Shown here: positions 25,183 to 33,330 of the stretch, piece by piece
How positions within the stretch are numbered: the first letter of the stretch is position 1
Layout of the letters: every line of letters starts with the position of its first letter
DNA from: Bacteroidota bacterium
GTDB taxonomy: Bacteria; Bacteroidota; Bacteroidia; Bacteroidales; Dysgonomonadaceae
Direction of reading: 5' to 3'
DNA length: 64,000 nt
Assembly: GCA_023388315.1 (NCBI GenBank)
Contig: JAEWGM010000009.1
Span: 1 to 64,000 of the forward strand
The notes under the pieces: model-generated
The model's input: only the letters and a program-made list of their open reading frames with translations
What the model was told of the DNA's origin: nothing
The model's database searches: none
Translations under genes and position numbers: made by a program

Positions 25183-27144
25183 TTAGTTTGTATTAGTTGG
25201 AATTTTCGGGGCCATCATTTCTTTCACTTCCCTCGAAATATCTTCTGCAAAAGTAATTAAATTTATTGAACCTTTGTCTTCTCCACCCTGTTTTCTTACC
25301 GAAACCTCCTTATTTTCTGCTTCTTTCTCACCCACGATGAGCAAATAAGGAATGCGTTTTAATTCGTTGTCGCGAATTTTGCGGCCCACTTTTTCGTTGC
25401 GGTCATCTACTTCGGCGCGAATATCGAATTTCTTCAATTCCTTTACCACGCTATAGGCGTAGTCATTAAATTTTTCGCTCACCGGCAAAATAACGGCTTG
25501 CGTGGGCGCCAACCACAACGGGAACTTTCCTGCGGTGTGCTCAATAAGTACTGCCACAAAACGTTCCATTGAACCAAACGGTGCGCGGTGAATCATTACC
25601 GGGCGGTGCTTTTGGTTGTCGGCGCCGGTATATTCCAACTCGAAACGGTCGGGCAAGTTGTAATCTACTTGAATGGTTCCCAGTTGCCAACGACGGCCGA
25701 GGGCGTCTTTCACCATAAAGTCCAGCTTGGGGCCGTAGAACGCCGCTTCGCCCAATTCAATGCGGGCTTTCAAGCCTTTTTCTTCACACGCTTCCACGAT
25801 GGCGCGTTCCGCTTTATCCCAATTTTCATCGGTTCCGATGTATTTTTCCTTGTTTTCTGGGTCGCGAAGCGATATTTGCGCTTCAAAGTTTTCAAAGTTC
25901 AACGCGTTGAATATAATGAAAATTATGTCCATTACCTTCAAAAACTCGTTTTTTACTTGATCGGGCGTGCAAAAAATGTGCGCGTCGTCTTGCGTAAAAC
26001 CTCGCACGCGGGTGAGGCCGTGCAATTCGCCGCTTTGCTCGTAACGATACACGGTGCCAAATTCCGCCATTCGCAACGGCAGTTCCTTGTATGAACGCGG
26101 AAACGCTTTGTAAATCTCGCAATGGTGCGGACAATTCATTGGTTTCAGCAAAAACTCCTCATTTTCTTCGGGTGTGTGAATGGGCTGGAAGGAATCTTTT
26201 CCGTATTTGGCGTAGTGCCCCGAAGTAACGTACAATTGTTTTGAGCCGATATGCGGCGTAATGACTTGATCGTAATCAAACTCGCGTTGAATTTGTTTCA
26301 AAAAATCCTCCAACCGCAACCGCAATTGCGTGCCTTTGGGCAGCCACATGGGTAAGCCCGCGCCTACATTCTGTGAGAACGTAAACAACTCCAGTTCTTT
26401 CCCAATTTTGCGGTGGTCGCGTTTTTTGGCTTCTTCGAGCATCACCAAATACTCGTCGAGTAACTTCTTTTTGGGGAACGTAATTCCGTACAGGCGAGTC
26501 AATTGCGGGCGCGTCTCATCACCACGCCAATAAGCGCCCGCTGCAGACAATACTTTCACCGCTTTAATATACGACGTATTGGGCAAGTGTGGGCCGCGGC
26601 ACAAATCGGTGAAATCGCCTTGTGTGTAGGTGGTGATTGTGCCGTCTTCCAACTCGTTGATGAGTTCCACTTTATAATGCTCATCGCGGGCGGAAAACAT
26701 ATCTATCGCGTCGGTTTTCGATATGCTTTGACGCTGAATTTCTTCTTTGGCGGCGATAAGCTCCATCATTTTCTTTTCGATGGCAGGAAAATCCGATTCT
26801 TTAATGGAAACACCTTCGCCCGGATCCACATCATAGTAAAACCCGTTTTCGATGGCCGGCCCAATACCGAATTTTATGCCGGGATACAACGCCTGCAAAG
26901 CCTCGGCCATCAAATGCGCCGATGAGTGCCAGTAGGCGTGCTTGCCTTCTTCATCGTCCCATTTCAGCAACTGAATGGTGGCGTCGCTTTCAATAGGCCG
27001 CGTTAAGTCCCACGTTTCGCCGTTTACGCTTGCTGCAAGCACCTCTTTAGCCAATCTGGAGCTGATGCTTTCGGCTATTTCCAAACTTGTTACACCGCTT
27101 TCATATTCCCTTACAGATGCATCGGGAAATGTAATTTTTATCAT
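25183..27144 (-). CDS. thrS: Threonyl-tRNA synthetase
   Basis: A 653-residue class II synthetase charging tRNA-Thr. It has the N-terminal TGS domain (MIKITFPDASVREYESG), the editing domain with HSSAHLMAEALQ (about residues 74-85), the catalytic core (MNCPHHCEIYKAFPRSYKELPLRMAEFGTVYR, motif 2 region) and the C-terminal anticodon-binding domain (DIRAEVDDRNEKVGRKIRDNE). The ATG at 27144 is preferred to an in-frame TTG 18 bases upstream. The promoter at 27174-27181 should drive thrS, infC, rpmI and rplT together. Confidence 0.97.
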   Translation of the reverse strand: MIKITFPDASVREYESGVTSLEIAESISSRLAKEVLAASVNGETWDLTRPIESDATIQLLKWDDEEGKHAYWHSSAHLMAEALQALYPGIKFGIGPAIENGFYYDVDPGEGVSIKESDFPAIEKKMMELIAAKEEIQRQSISKTDAIDMFSARDEHYKVELINELEDGTITTYTQGDFTDLCRGPHLPNTSYIKAVKVLSAAGAYWRGDETRPQLTRLYGITFPKKKLLDEYLVMLEEAKKRDHRKIGKELELFTFSQNVGAGLPMWLPKGTQLRLRLEDFLKQIQREFDYDQVITPHIGSKQLYVTSGHYAKYGKDSFQPIHTPEENEEFLLKPMNCPHHCEIYKAFPRSYKELPLRMAEFGTVYRYEQSGELHGLTRVRGFTQDDAHIFCTPDQVKNEFLKVMDIIFIIFNALNFENFEAQISLRDPENKEKYIGTDENWDKAERAIVEACEEKGLKARIELGEAAFYGPKLDFMVKDALGRRWQLGTIQVDYNLPDRFELEYTGADNQKHRPVMIHRAPFGSMERFVAVLIEHTAGKFPLWLAPTQAVILPVSEKFNDYAYSVVKELKKFDIRAEVDDRNEKVGRKIRDNELKRIPYLLIVGEKEAENKEVSVRKQGGEDKGSINLITFAEDISREVKEMMAPKIPTNTN

Positions 27145-27173
27145 GTTTTTAGTCGTTTTCAATTTTGAGAATG

Positions 27174-27181
27174 CAAATGTA
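27174..27181 (-). promoter_or_regulatory. -7 promoter element of the thrS operon
   Basis: On the minus strand the sequence is TACATTTG, a perfect TAnnTTTG match, about 30 bases upstream of the thrS ATG. Just beyond it (27188-27196) is TGTGGATAA, a lone match to the DnaA box, of doubtful meaning. Confidence 0.7.
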
Positions 27182-27298
27182 ATGATTTTGTGGATAATAG
27201 ACCACCAATTTGCGGAGAAAAATAATTGTGGTACACTTTCTGGTAGTTATATTTTACGTGATGCGGTCAACTTCCGCCAATTAACAAAATATTCAAAT

Positions 27299-27404
27299 CC
27301 ACGCCTCACCACTCAATCTCCAGCTGCCTTTCCGTTAAACGAAAACTTTTGCGGTGATGCTCCGTGACTCCGTGCGTTTTTATCGCTTCGCGATGGGTTT
27401 TGGT
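27299..27404 (-). repeat. Direct repeat A: displaced copy of the rnhB 3' end
   Basis: This 106-base segment matches 28267-28372 with four mismatches, in the same orientation. On the minus strand it still encodes the last ~32 residues of ribonuclease HII up to the stop (THGVTEHHRKSFRLTERQLEIEW), with Ala to Thr and Lys to Arg changes relative to the intact gene. It has no start and is a gene-end remnant. With the copy at 28267-28372 it brackets the higBA genes. Apart from this, the 27428 hairpin and the promoters, 27145-27552 holds nothing recognised. Confidence 0.9.
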
Positions 27405-27427
27405 ATTATCGTCTAATGTGTTTAAAT

Positions 27428-27468
27428 GCACCAGACGGGATTGAAGTCGTCAGGTGCTGTCATTTTTT
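27428..27468 (+). terminator. Hairpin with T-run inside the higBA islet
   Basis: GCACCAGACG and CGTCAGGTGC form a 10-base stem with one A-A mismatch around a 10-base loop, followed after a few bases by TTTTTT. It lies just inside repeat A and upstream of higB, so it could insulate higBA from upstream reading. Confidence 0.6.
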
Positions 27469-27540
27469 GTTGAAAATTAAATACAACAAATCGATTTTTT
27501 ATATTGTGATATATTATTTCATAGTTTGAAATATTATTTC

Positions 27541-27548
27541 TATTTTTG
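27541..27548 (+). promoter_or_regulatory. -7 promoter element of higBA
   Basis: TATTTTTG matches TAnnTTTG but lies only 4 bases before the toxin ATG at 27553. A start of transcription a few bases downstream would make the mRNA leaderless or nearly so. Confidence 0.55.
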
Positions 27549-27552
27549 CCTG

Positions 27553-27846
27553 ATGGTTGTTATAAGCAAAAAGCGGATAAGTGAATACTTGAAGAAATAT
27601 CCTCAGCATCAAGAAGAGTTAATGCGTTGGTACTATCTTGTGCTGGAATCTGATTGGCAAAATTTTGCAGATATAAAAACAACTTTTAACAGTGTAGATG
27701 GAGTTGGAGACGGATTGTATATTTTCAATGTAAAAGGCAATCATTGCCGGATTGTTGCAAGAATAATTTTTAAAGTACGCACGGTTTTTATCAAATTTGT
27801 AGGCACTCACAAAGAATACGATAAACTGGATTTTTCAAAATTGTAG
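27553..27846 (+). CDS. higB: HigB-type mRNA interferase toxin
   Basis: A 97-residue toxin of the HigB/RelE-like group, which cleaves mRNA on the ribosome. The opening MVVISKKRISEYLKKYPQHQEELMRWYYLVLESDWQNFADIK and the centre DGLYIFNVKGNHCRIVARIIF-VRTVFIKFVGTHKEYD match this branch, with Arg and His residues in the usual catalytic strand region. An upstream in-frame TTG at 27526 overlaps the promoter, so ATG 27553 is chosen. The antitoxin gene starts 3 bases after the stop. The toxin-first order is typical of hig loci. The pair lies between direct repeats of the rnhB 3' end. Confidence 0.92.
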   Translation: MVVISKKRISEYLKKYPQHQEELMRWYYLVLESDWQNFADIKTTFNSVDGVGDGLYIFNVKGNHCRIVARIIFKVRTVFIKFVGTHKEYDKLDFSKL

Positions 27847-27849
27847 ACT

Positions 27850-28209
27850 ATGATTAAAACAGACAAACAATACAATAAAATACTTCAAGAAATCGATCTC
27901 TTAATGAAAAAGGGAGAAGACAATATTACAGATTCAGACGTTGCTCTTTTGCAGAAAATGATAACCGAAGTAGCAGATTACGAAGCGGAAACAATAACGC
28001 TTCCTGCACCCAAAACTCTTATGGAAATGGTTGAATTGAAGCTTTTTCAGCGTAAAATGACACAGGCTGATTTTGCTCGACAATCGGGTTTGGGCTTGCC
28101 GAAAGTAAATCAAATTATTAAAGGAAAACGTCCGGTGGATATATCTTTTTTAAAGGCTATTTATTCTGAACTTGATGTTCCCGCGGATTTTATTTTAGAG
28201 AAAATCTAA
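27850..28209 (+). CDS. higA: HigA-type antitoxin with XRE helix-turn-helix
   Basis: A 119-residue antitoxin that should bind and neutralise HigB and repress the operon. The N-terminal half is helical and charged. The C-terminal XRE-type helix-turn-helix is at about residues 60-110 (ELKLFQRKMTQADFARQSGLGLPKVNQIIKGKRPVDISFLKAIYSEL). Its GLPKVNQIIKGKRP recognition region is characteristic of HigA partners of this HigB group. The gene looks more AT-rich than its neighbours, consistent with acquisition. Confidence 0.92.
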   Translation: MIKTDKQYNKILQEIDLLMKKGEDNITDSDVALLQKMITEVADYEAETITLPAPKTLMEMVELKLFQRKMTQADFARQSGLGLPKVNQIIKGKRPVDISFLKAIYSELDVPADFILEKI

Positions 28210-28239
28210 GATTAATTTTGGAAAAACTCCCTCTTGGTT

Positions 28240-28254
28240 CAAGTTTGTAACTTG
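28240..28254 (+). repeat. Small hairpin after higA
   Basis: CAAGTT-TGT-AACTTG is a 6 bp stem with a three-base loop, 31 bases past the higA stop and inside the islet. The same stem with other loops occurs at 31216-31230 and 31354-31368. No T-run follows. Confidence 0.5.
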
Positions 28255-28266
28255 GACGTAAAACAC

Positions 28267-28372
28267 CCACACCTCACCACTCAATCTCCAGCTGCTTTTC
28301 CGTTAAACGAAAACTTTTGCGGTGATGCTCCGTGACTCCGTGCGTTTTTATCGCTTCGCGATGCGCTTTGGT
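28267..28372 (-). repeat. Direct repeat B: functional 3' end of rnhB
   Basis: This copy of the 106-base repeat forms the last 33 codons including the stop of the intact rnhB plus seven bases beyond. It is 102/106 identical to 27299-27404. The 862 bases between the repeats carry higBA. Confidence 0.9.
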
Positions 28373-28888
28373 GGGATATCCTTTGTTGCGTGTCCAATCG
28401 TAGGCAGGATGTTTTTCGTGTAGTTTTTGCATATATTCATCCCGATACGTTTTCGCCAACACCGATGCGGCCGCGATGGACATGTATTTCCCATCGCCCT
28501 TAACCACCAACGTATGCGGAACGTCTTCAAACGGGCGGAACCGATTGCCGTCCACCAAAATGTGTTGCGGCTTAACGGTTAGCTTCGCTAATGCTTTGTG
28601 CATCGCTTTTACCGATGCCCACAATATATTCACTTCATCAATCTCTTGCGGCGTACACATTTCCACCGAAAAGCACAAAGCATGTTGTTCAATAATTGGC
28701 CGGAGTTCATCTCGGCCTTTTCGCGAAAGTTGTTTGGAGTCGTTAAGTTGTTCGCAATAAAAGTTAGGTGGTAGAATAACCGCCGCCGCGAAAACGGGCC
28801 CGGCCAAACAGCCTCTGCCCGCTTCGTCGCAACCCGCCTCGATGCAGTTTTCCCGTAAACAATTTGCCAGTAATGCGTGCGCTTTCAT
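28274..28888 (-). CDS. rnhB: Ribonuclease HII
   Basis: A 204-residue endonuclease that nicks the RNA strand of RNA-DNA hybrids, including single ribonucleotides in DNA. AGCDEAGRGCLAGPVFAAAVILP (about residues 18-40) carries the first catalytic Asp-Glu pair and the GRG motif, and LNDSKQLSRKGRDEL follows. ILVDGNRF (about 109-116) and SVLAKTYRDEYM (about 137-148) are also typical. Its start directly abuts the stop of the metallophosphoesterase gene. The last 33 codons are part of a direct repeat, so this end may have been supplied by the inserted higBA islet. Confidence 0.96.
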   Translation of the reverse strand: MKAHALLANCLRENCIEAGCDEAGRGCLAGPVFAAAVILPPNFYCEQLNDSKQLSRKGRDELRPIIEQHALCFSVEMCTPQEIDEVNILWASVKAMHKALAKLTVKPQHILVDGNRFRPFEDVPHTLVVKGDGKYMSIAAASVLAKTYRDEYMQKLHEKHPAYDWTRNKGYPTKAHREAIKTHGVTEHHRKSFRLTEKQLEIEW

Positions 28889-30133
28889 TTACAACGCTAT
28901 TTCCAATGTATTATCTGCCGGCGGAAAATCCAATTGAAATTCCTGTTCCGCACCATCGCTTCCAAGCAGGCCGGCGAAGTTACTGATTGCTTGCTTCATT
29001 TCCTCATCGGGTGTTTCATCGCCGCGAACGTGCATCAGGTTCATTTTAACGATCAACTCCACCAACGCGTTGGCTGTTTCTGTCGGAATAGGAATTCCCA
29101 ACTTATTGATGCGGTTATTCGCCACGCGACGGGTAATGGTTTCCAACCGAGAGCGGGCCTCCTTGGCTAAATGAGGATTGCCCGAAATGGATTCCACAAA
29201 ACGCGTATCAATGGACAACTTATTGCTCGACAACTCCATTACGCGGTACGCGAAAGGATATTGTGCTAAGGCGCCGGTTTGCACATCGTAAATTTTGTTT
29301 CCGGAGGGCGAAGTGTACAAACTGACATCGTTTGAATGAAAATGCCCGGTGAAAACTACTTTCAACCCCGCGTCAGCAAGAATTTCCGCGGTTCTTTGCC
29401 AATCATCCACCAAATACCCCGAGAAAAAAGTTGATTGATACGGCATATGCTCCACCAACCCGTGGTGCATCATTCCCAAAACCGTGATGTTTTTCTCTTT
29501 CGCTTCGCGAAGAATGTTGAGCGCCCAACGCATGGTTTCGGGCAGAATGCGTCCCGCCGTGATGGAAGAGGTTGTGTGCTCTTTGTAACGATTGGTGTCG
29601 AAGCAAAGAAGCCAGGTTTTCTCATCGATTTCAGACAAATAACTGAGCGAAGCCTCGTCTCTTTTCAGCGCATCATTGTATCCAAAAGCGCCGTAAAGCG
29701 AAGCGAACTCTTTATCAGATATGGTTTTCACGGGCGTTGGTTTGTCACCCGTGTAAGCTTTGGCATCGGGCACATTGATGTCGTGATTACCGGGCACAAC
29801 CCATACTCTAGTTCCGTTTTGTTGAATTTTAGATAGTTTTTCAATAAAATGGAGATGACTTTGGCGCTCGCCGTGGTTTGTTAAATCGCCCGAAATGAGC
29901 AGGATATCTATTTCTTCTTGCTGCAAATCATTTAACACATAATCCAACACGCCATGCAACTCTTTTACGTTGCGCCCGGTGGCTTGTTCAAACGCGGTTA
30001 ACGCGCTGCCTTCACCCATCAGCTTTGGAGAAAGAAAATGAATGTCTGTAATCACACCCATTTTAAGTGGTTCCCCGGCAAAACTGCTAAGGCAAATGAG
30101 AAGAAGAAAAAATATGGACGAAATGCGCTTCAT
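28889..30133 (-). CDS. Secreted calcineurin-like metallophosphoesterase
   Basis: A 414-residue phosphoesterase with a signal peptide (MKRISSIFFLLLICLSSFAG), so it acts outside the cytoplasm. All metal-binding motifs are present: TDIH (about residues 29-32), SGDLTNHGE (about 79-87), VPGNHDIN (about 112-119), MMHHG (about 224-228) and GHFHS (about 268-272). The C-terminal ~100 residues are a helical extension. It overlaps the upstream endonuclease I gene by 4 bases and abuts rnhB. Substrate unknown. Confidence 0.92.
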   Translation of the reverse strand: MKRISSIFFLLLICLSSFAGEPLKMGVITDIHFLSPKLMGEGSALTAFEQATGRNVKELHGVLDYVLNDLQQEEIDILLISGDLTNHGERQSHLHFIEKLSKIQQNGTRVWVVPGNHDINVPDAKAYTGDKPTPVKTISDKEFASLYGAFGYNDALKRDEASLSYLSEIDEKTWLLCFDTNRYKEHTTSSITAGRILPETMRWALNILREAKEKNITVLGMMHHGLVEHMPYQSTFFSGYLVDDWQRTAEILADAGLKVVFTGHFHSNDVSLYTSPSGNKIYDVQTGALAQYPFAYRVMELSSNKLSIDTRFVESISGNPHLAKEARSRLETITRRVANNRINKLGIPIPTETANALVELIVKMNLMHVRGDETPDEEMKQAISNFAGLLGSDGAEQEFQLDFPPADNTLEIAL

Positions 30134-31062
30134 TTGTTTCCCCGATTAAACCAACGTCTCATTTTTTTCAACCAACGCTCAAACGGACTGAACTCTTCTT
30201 GCATATAACTGCTCATGGCGCTGCCTACGGCAAAAGTTTTTGATGTGGATTTACCCCACACATATTCCACTAATTGAGGATAATCGATATAAGGATTGCG
30301 GTTTTGCTGAATTTTATACACTTCTTCGTTACGGCGTACTTCTTTTAAACTCACCGGATCGTCGCGATGCCATTTTAGCATCAACTCCAACGACCAATCC
30401 GTAAAGCCGGGATACGCGCTTCCTCCAATTTGGTCTGATATCCAATCCGCTACACGGTCTTCATACGCCGTTACCATATAAAAATAGGAACGGGCAAAAT
30501 CGCCTTTGTATTCGTCAATCGGTTCAAAAACGGTTTTCGTGTATCCGCCAAACGTGTTTTGCCCCACTTTGGAGCCGTTGGTGGACTCCCAAAAAGTGAT
30601 TCCCACTTCGCCAAACGGCAAATTCGCGCGCTTGTTGTTCACAAACCCATCCGTAGGATAAATGTGAAAAAGATCGGAATTCATGGGCGGCGCTTCCTTA
30701 AACCAGCTTCGGGGAACGGCATGCTCACGGTTGTAACAGTCGCCCTCTTGACTGTATCTGCCGCAGCGGTCGCTTTGAAAATCGAATCGATATTCAGGGG
30801 CGCCTTTTTGTTTGGCCGAGTACATATCCCACACTTTTCCCGTGCGCGTGGCGTCGGTGGTCTCAAACGCTTTCCACAAGCGAGCGTACGATACCGTTTT
30901 GGGTTGTTTAATTATTTCGAAAAGAGCCGTTTTCAATTCCGCTCCTGTTTTGTTTTCAATTCCTTGATAATAGCCGTTGGGCACTTGCGCGTTTGCAAAA
31001 TGAAATAAAATTCCTGCAAAAAAAAGCGATAAAACGATTTTTGGTGATAATCTATTTCTCAT
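30130..31062 (-). CDS. Secreted endonuclease I family nuclease
   Basis: A 310-residue exported nuclease of the EndA/NucM (endonuclease I) family. The signal peptide ends near FANAQ. The active-site block CYNREHAVPRSWF (about residues 108-120) holds the catalytic His and the metal-binding region, and DLFHIYPTDGFVNNKRANLPFGEV continues it. The C-terminus ends in a basic segment (KKMRRWFNRGNK). The ATG at 31062 is used because the open frame beyond it runs into the promoter at 31087-31094. It overlaps the next gene by 4 bases. Likely roles are degradation of extracellular DNA for phosphate or nucleosides (inference). Confidence 0.93.
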   Translation of the reverse strand: MRNRLSPKIVLSLFFAGILFHFANAQVPNGYYQGIENKTGAELKTALFEIIKQPKTVSYARLWKAFETTDATRTGKVWDMYSAKQKGAPEYRFDFQSDRCGRYSQEGDCYNREHAVPRSWFKEAPPMNSDLFHIYPTDGFVNNKRANLPFGEVGITFWESTNGSKVGQNTFGGYTKTVFEPIDEYKGDFARSYFYMVTAYEDRVADWISDQIGGSAYPGFTDWSLELMLKWHRDDPVSLKEVRRNEEVYKIQQNRNPYIDYPQLVEYVWGKSTSKTFAVGSAMSSYMQEEFSPFERWLKKMRRWFNRGNK

Positions 31063-31086
31063 TATGTTGTTGCGTAAAAACCACCG

Positions 31087-31094
31087 CAAATATA
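31087..31094 (-). promoter_or_regulatory. -7 promoter element of the endonuclease I operon
   Basis: The minus strand reads TATATTTG, fitting TAnnTTTG, about 25 bases upstream of the ATG at 31062. It should drive endonuclease I, the metallophosphoesterase and rnhB. Confidence 0.7.
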
Positions 31095-31107
31095 CTAAGA
31101 AAATTAG

Positions 31108-31372
31108 TATCCCGAGTTATTTATTTTGCTGACTCGGCAGAATTTAAGGTCAAATATCGGGATAATAAACAGATAGGCCAATGCTGGGAAAAACTTCGTA
31201 TTACCGCTGCTCGAGCAAGTTTGCAACTTGTGCGACTGCCTGTGGGCAGGTTGCTTTTTTACGAAAACAAGATAAGGGGAAAACTACCTCGCCACCGCGG
31301 AATAGCTTATTGAATTTACTCATTGCAGTTTAAAACTGCTGCTGTTTTGGGCACAAGTTAGAAACTTGCGCC
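31108..31372. repeat. Intergenic island of small hairpins between endonuclease I and dnaA
   Basis: Several inverted repeats crowd this gap: TATCCCGA/TCGGGATA (31108-31115 and 31157-31164), CAAGTT-TGC-AACTTG (31216-31230), GCAGTTTAAAACTGC (31325-31339) and GGCACAAGTT-AGA-AACTTGCGCC (31350-31372). The style resembles the interior of the 300 bp MITEs, but I found no terminal repeats or target duplication. The last hairpin may serve as a dnaA mRNA end, though its following T-run is absent. Confidence 0.5.
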
Positions 31373-31415
31373 AAGTAGGGGTTGTATCAAAAAAAGGATT
31401 TCCCAAAAAGAGGAA

Positions 31416-32819
31416 TCAGGAGTTGAGAATGCGGTCTATTTCCGTAATATCTGAACGGAAACCTTTGTCCACTTCAATTAAATCTCTCACGGTATTGCAG
31501 GCATGAAGCACCGTGGCGTGATTTCTGTTGCCTACCTGAATGCCGATTTGCGAAAGCGACAATTCCGTGTGTTTTTTAATGAAATACATGGTAACTTGGC
31601 GGGCCTGCACAATCTCACGTTTGCGCGATGCCGATTGAATAAGTTCCTTCTTCACATTGAAAAAATTGCTCACCGTGTCTTGAATTTTTTGAACGGTAAT
31701 GCGTTTTTTCTCAAACTTGATGTTTTGCTCCATCACTCTGCGAGCGAGCGTCATGTCTATTTCGCGGTTGTTGATGATGGAGTGCGCCATGAGCGATACG
31801 ACAATTCCTTCCAAGTCGCGCACATTTTCCGTTACGTTTTCGGCGATAAAATCCACCACATTCTCCGGGATGGTTAATCCATCGCTTAAGATTTTGTGCT
31901 GAAGAATTTTCTTGCGCAACTCTTTGTCGGGACGTTCAAGGCTGGTGGTCAATCCCCAACGGAAGCGCGTCAAAAGGCGTTCTTCCATTCCTTGCATATC
32001 CATAGGGGCGCAATCCGATGTCATAATCAACTGCTTGTTGTTTTGGTGCAAGTGGTTGAAAATGTGGAAGAATGTGTTTTGCGTTTTTTCCAATCCCGAA
32101 AGCTCTTGAATATCGTCGATGATGAGCACATCGATATTCTGATAGAAATTGATAAAATCGTTGATGGTGTTGAAGCGGCGCGCGTCGGTAAATTGCACTT
32201 TAAACAAATGCGCCGAAATGTACAACACTTTTTTATCGGGATGAAGTTCTTGTATTTTGGATCCGATGGCATGGCACAAATGCGTTTTCCCCACACCCGA
32301 ATGCCCGTGCACAAAAAGCGGATTAAAAGCGGTTTTTGCGGGGTTCATCGCCACTGCATCGGCAGCGGTGCGCGCCAAGCGGTTGCTTTCGCCTTCAAAA
32401 AAGTTGTGGAAAGTATATTTTGAGTTGATTTGAGAATCGAATTCCATGGTTTCAACCCGGTCAAACGGACTGGGCACTTTTGCCGAAATTTTATTTACTT
32501 GCTTTTTCTCGGCAATTACCGGATTTGAATCTCCGCGAAGTTCCACCGCGGTATTGTTTTCGGTTTCCACCAAAATCCGATAATTGAGAATGGTTCCCTC
32601 TCCTATTTCCCTGTACAACGTTTGCTGAATGAGATCGAGGTATTTATCCTCCAAGTATTCATAAAAAAACTGACTGGGCACCTGCACTGTAAGCACCTTG
32701 TTGGCATATTTCAATGGAATAATGGGCGCGAACCATGTATTGTATGCCAATTCGGGAATATTATCCCGAATAACACTTAAACAATTATTCCAGAGAATTT
32801 TACAGTCGGTCTTCTTCAT
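31416..32819 (-). CDS. dnaA: Chromosomal replication initiator protein DnaA
   Basis: A 467-residue AAA+ ATPase that opens the replication origin. Domain I is at about residues 1-85. The Walker A block HGHSGVGKTHL is at about 171-181, Walker B reads VLIIDDIQEL (about 233-242), and the domain IV DNA-binding signature is NRNHATVLHACNTV (about 429-442). dnaN is not adjacent, as is common in Bacteroidota. The 511 bases upstream are AT-rich without clear DnaA boxes. Confidence 0.98.
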   Translation of the reverse strand: MKKTDCKILWNNCLSVIRDNIPELAYNTWFAPIIPLKYANKVLTVQVPSQFFYEYLEDKYLDLIQQTLYREIGEGTILNYRILVETENNTAVELRGDSNPVIAEKKQVNKISAKVPSPFDRVETMEFDSQINSKYTFHNFFEGESNRLARTAADAVAMNPAKTAFNPLFVHGHSGVGKTHLCHAIGSKIQELHPDKKVLYISAHLFKVQFTDARRFNTINDFINFYQNIDVLIIDDIQELSGLEKTQNTFFHIFNHLHQNNKQLIMTSDCAPMDMQGMEERLLTRFRWGLTTSLERPDKELRKKILQHKILSDGLTIPENVVDFIAENVTENVRDLEGIVVSLMAHSIINNREIDMTLARRVMEQNIKFEKKRITVQKIQDTVSNFFNVKKELIQSASRKREIVQARQVTMYFIKKHTELSLSQIGIQVGNRNHATVLHACNTVRDLIEVDKGFRSDITEIDRILNS

Positions 32820-33330
32820 TGATATGATATACTTTTTTTCTTTTCCTTTCTTTTTTCTTTTTTCGCTATGGGGTTACAAAATTTCAAAAAAAAAACGAGA
32901 AATCAAAATGAACTTTTTTTTATAATTTTTCTATCAAAAAATAACGTTCTTAATCAACCCGATAGGCGCAACAGATTGACACATAAAAGATTGAGCTTTA
33001 ATCGAAAACTTAAAAGAGTTGATTTACAAGGCCATAACTCAATTTATGTTTCGGTTTAAAAAAACAAAAAAATATTACATTTTTGTTACTTAAGCACGTC
33101 AAATCAGAGAGTTTCTCTTAAAAAACGAGATGCACCCTATTTAGAACAATTCTATTTAGAGATTTTTCAAGTATAAATTTGTTACTTTCTAAGCAATGCT
33201 ATGAAAAATGTTTTTCTCAATATTTCAGCTATTTAGCTACTTTTATGGGCGGCTTAGCTCGTCATCGCTCAATAAAATGAATTTTCCAGAAGCAATTCAT
33301 TCAATAATTTCTACTCTTATTTCGGTAAGG
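32820..33330. other. AT-rich 511-base gap upstream of dnaA
   Basis: No ORF, hairpin, perfect promoter element or DnaA-box cluster was found by eye. It has long A and T runs (for example around 32830-32900 and 33058-33080). It should include the dnaA promoter, which I could not place. It could be an origin candidate only by position, which is weak evidence. Confidence 0.5.

Noticed and set aside
32820..33330. Replication origin upstream of dnaA
   Set aside because: No cluster of DnaA boxes (TTATCCACA type) was found; isolated matches at 23778 and 27188 are in or near other genes. GC skew across the genome would be needed.
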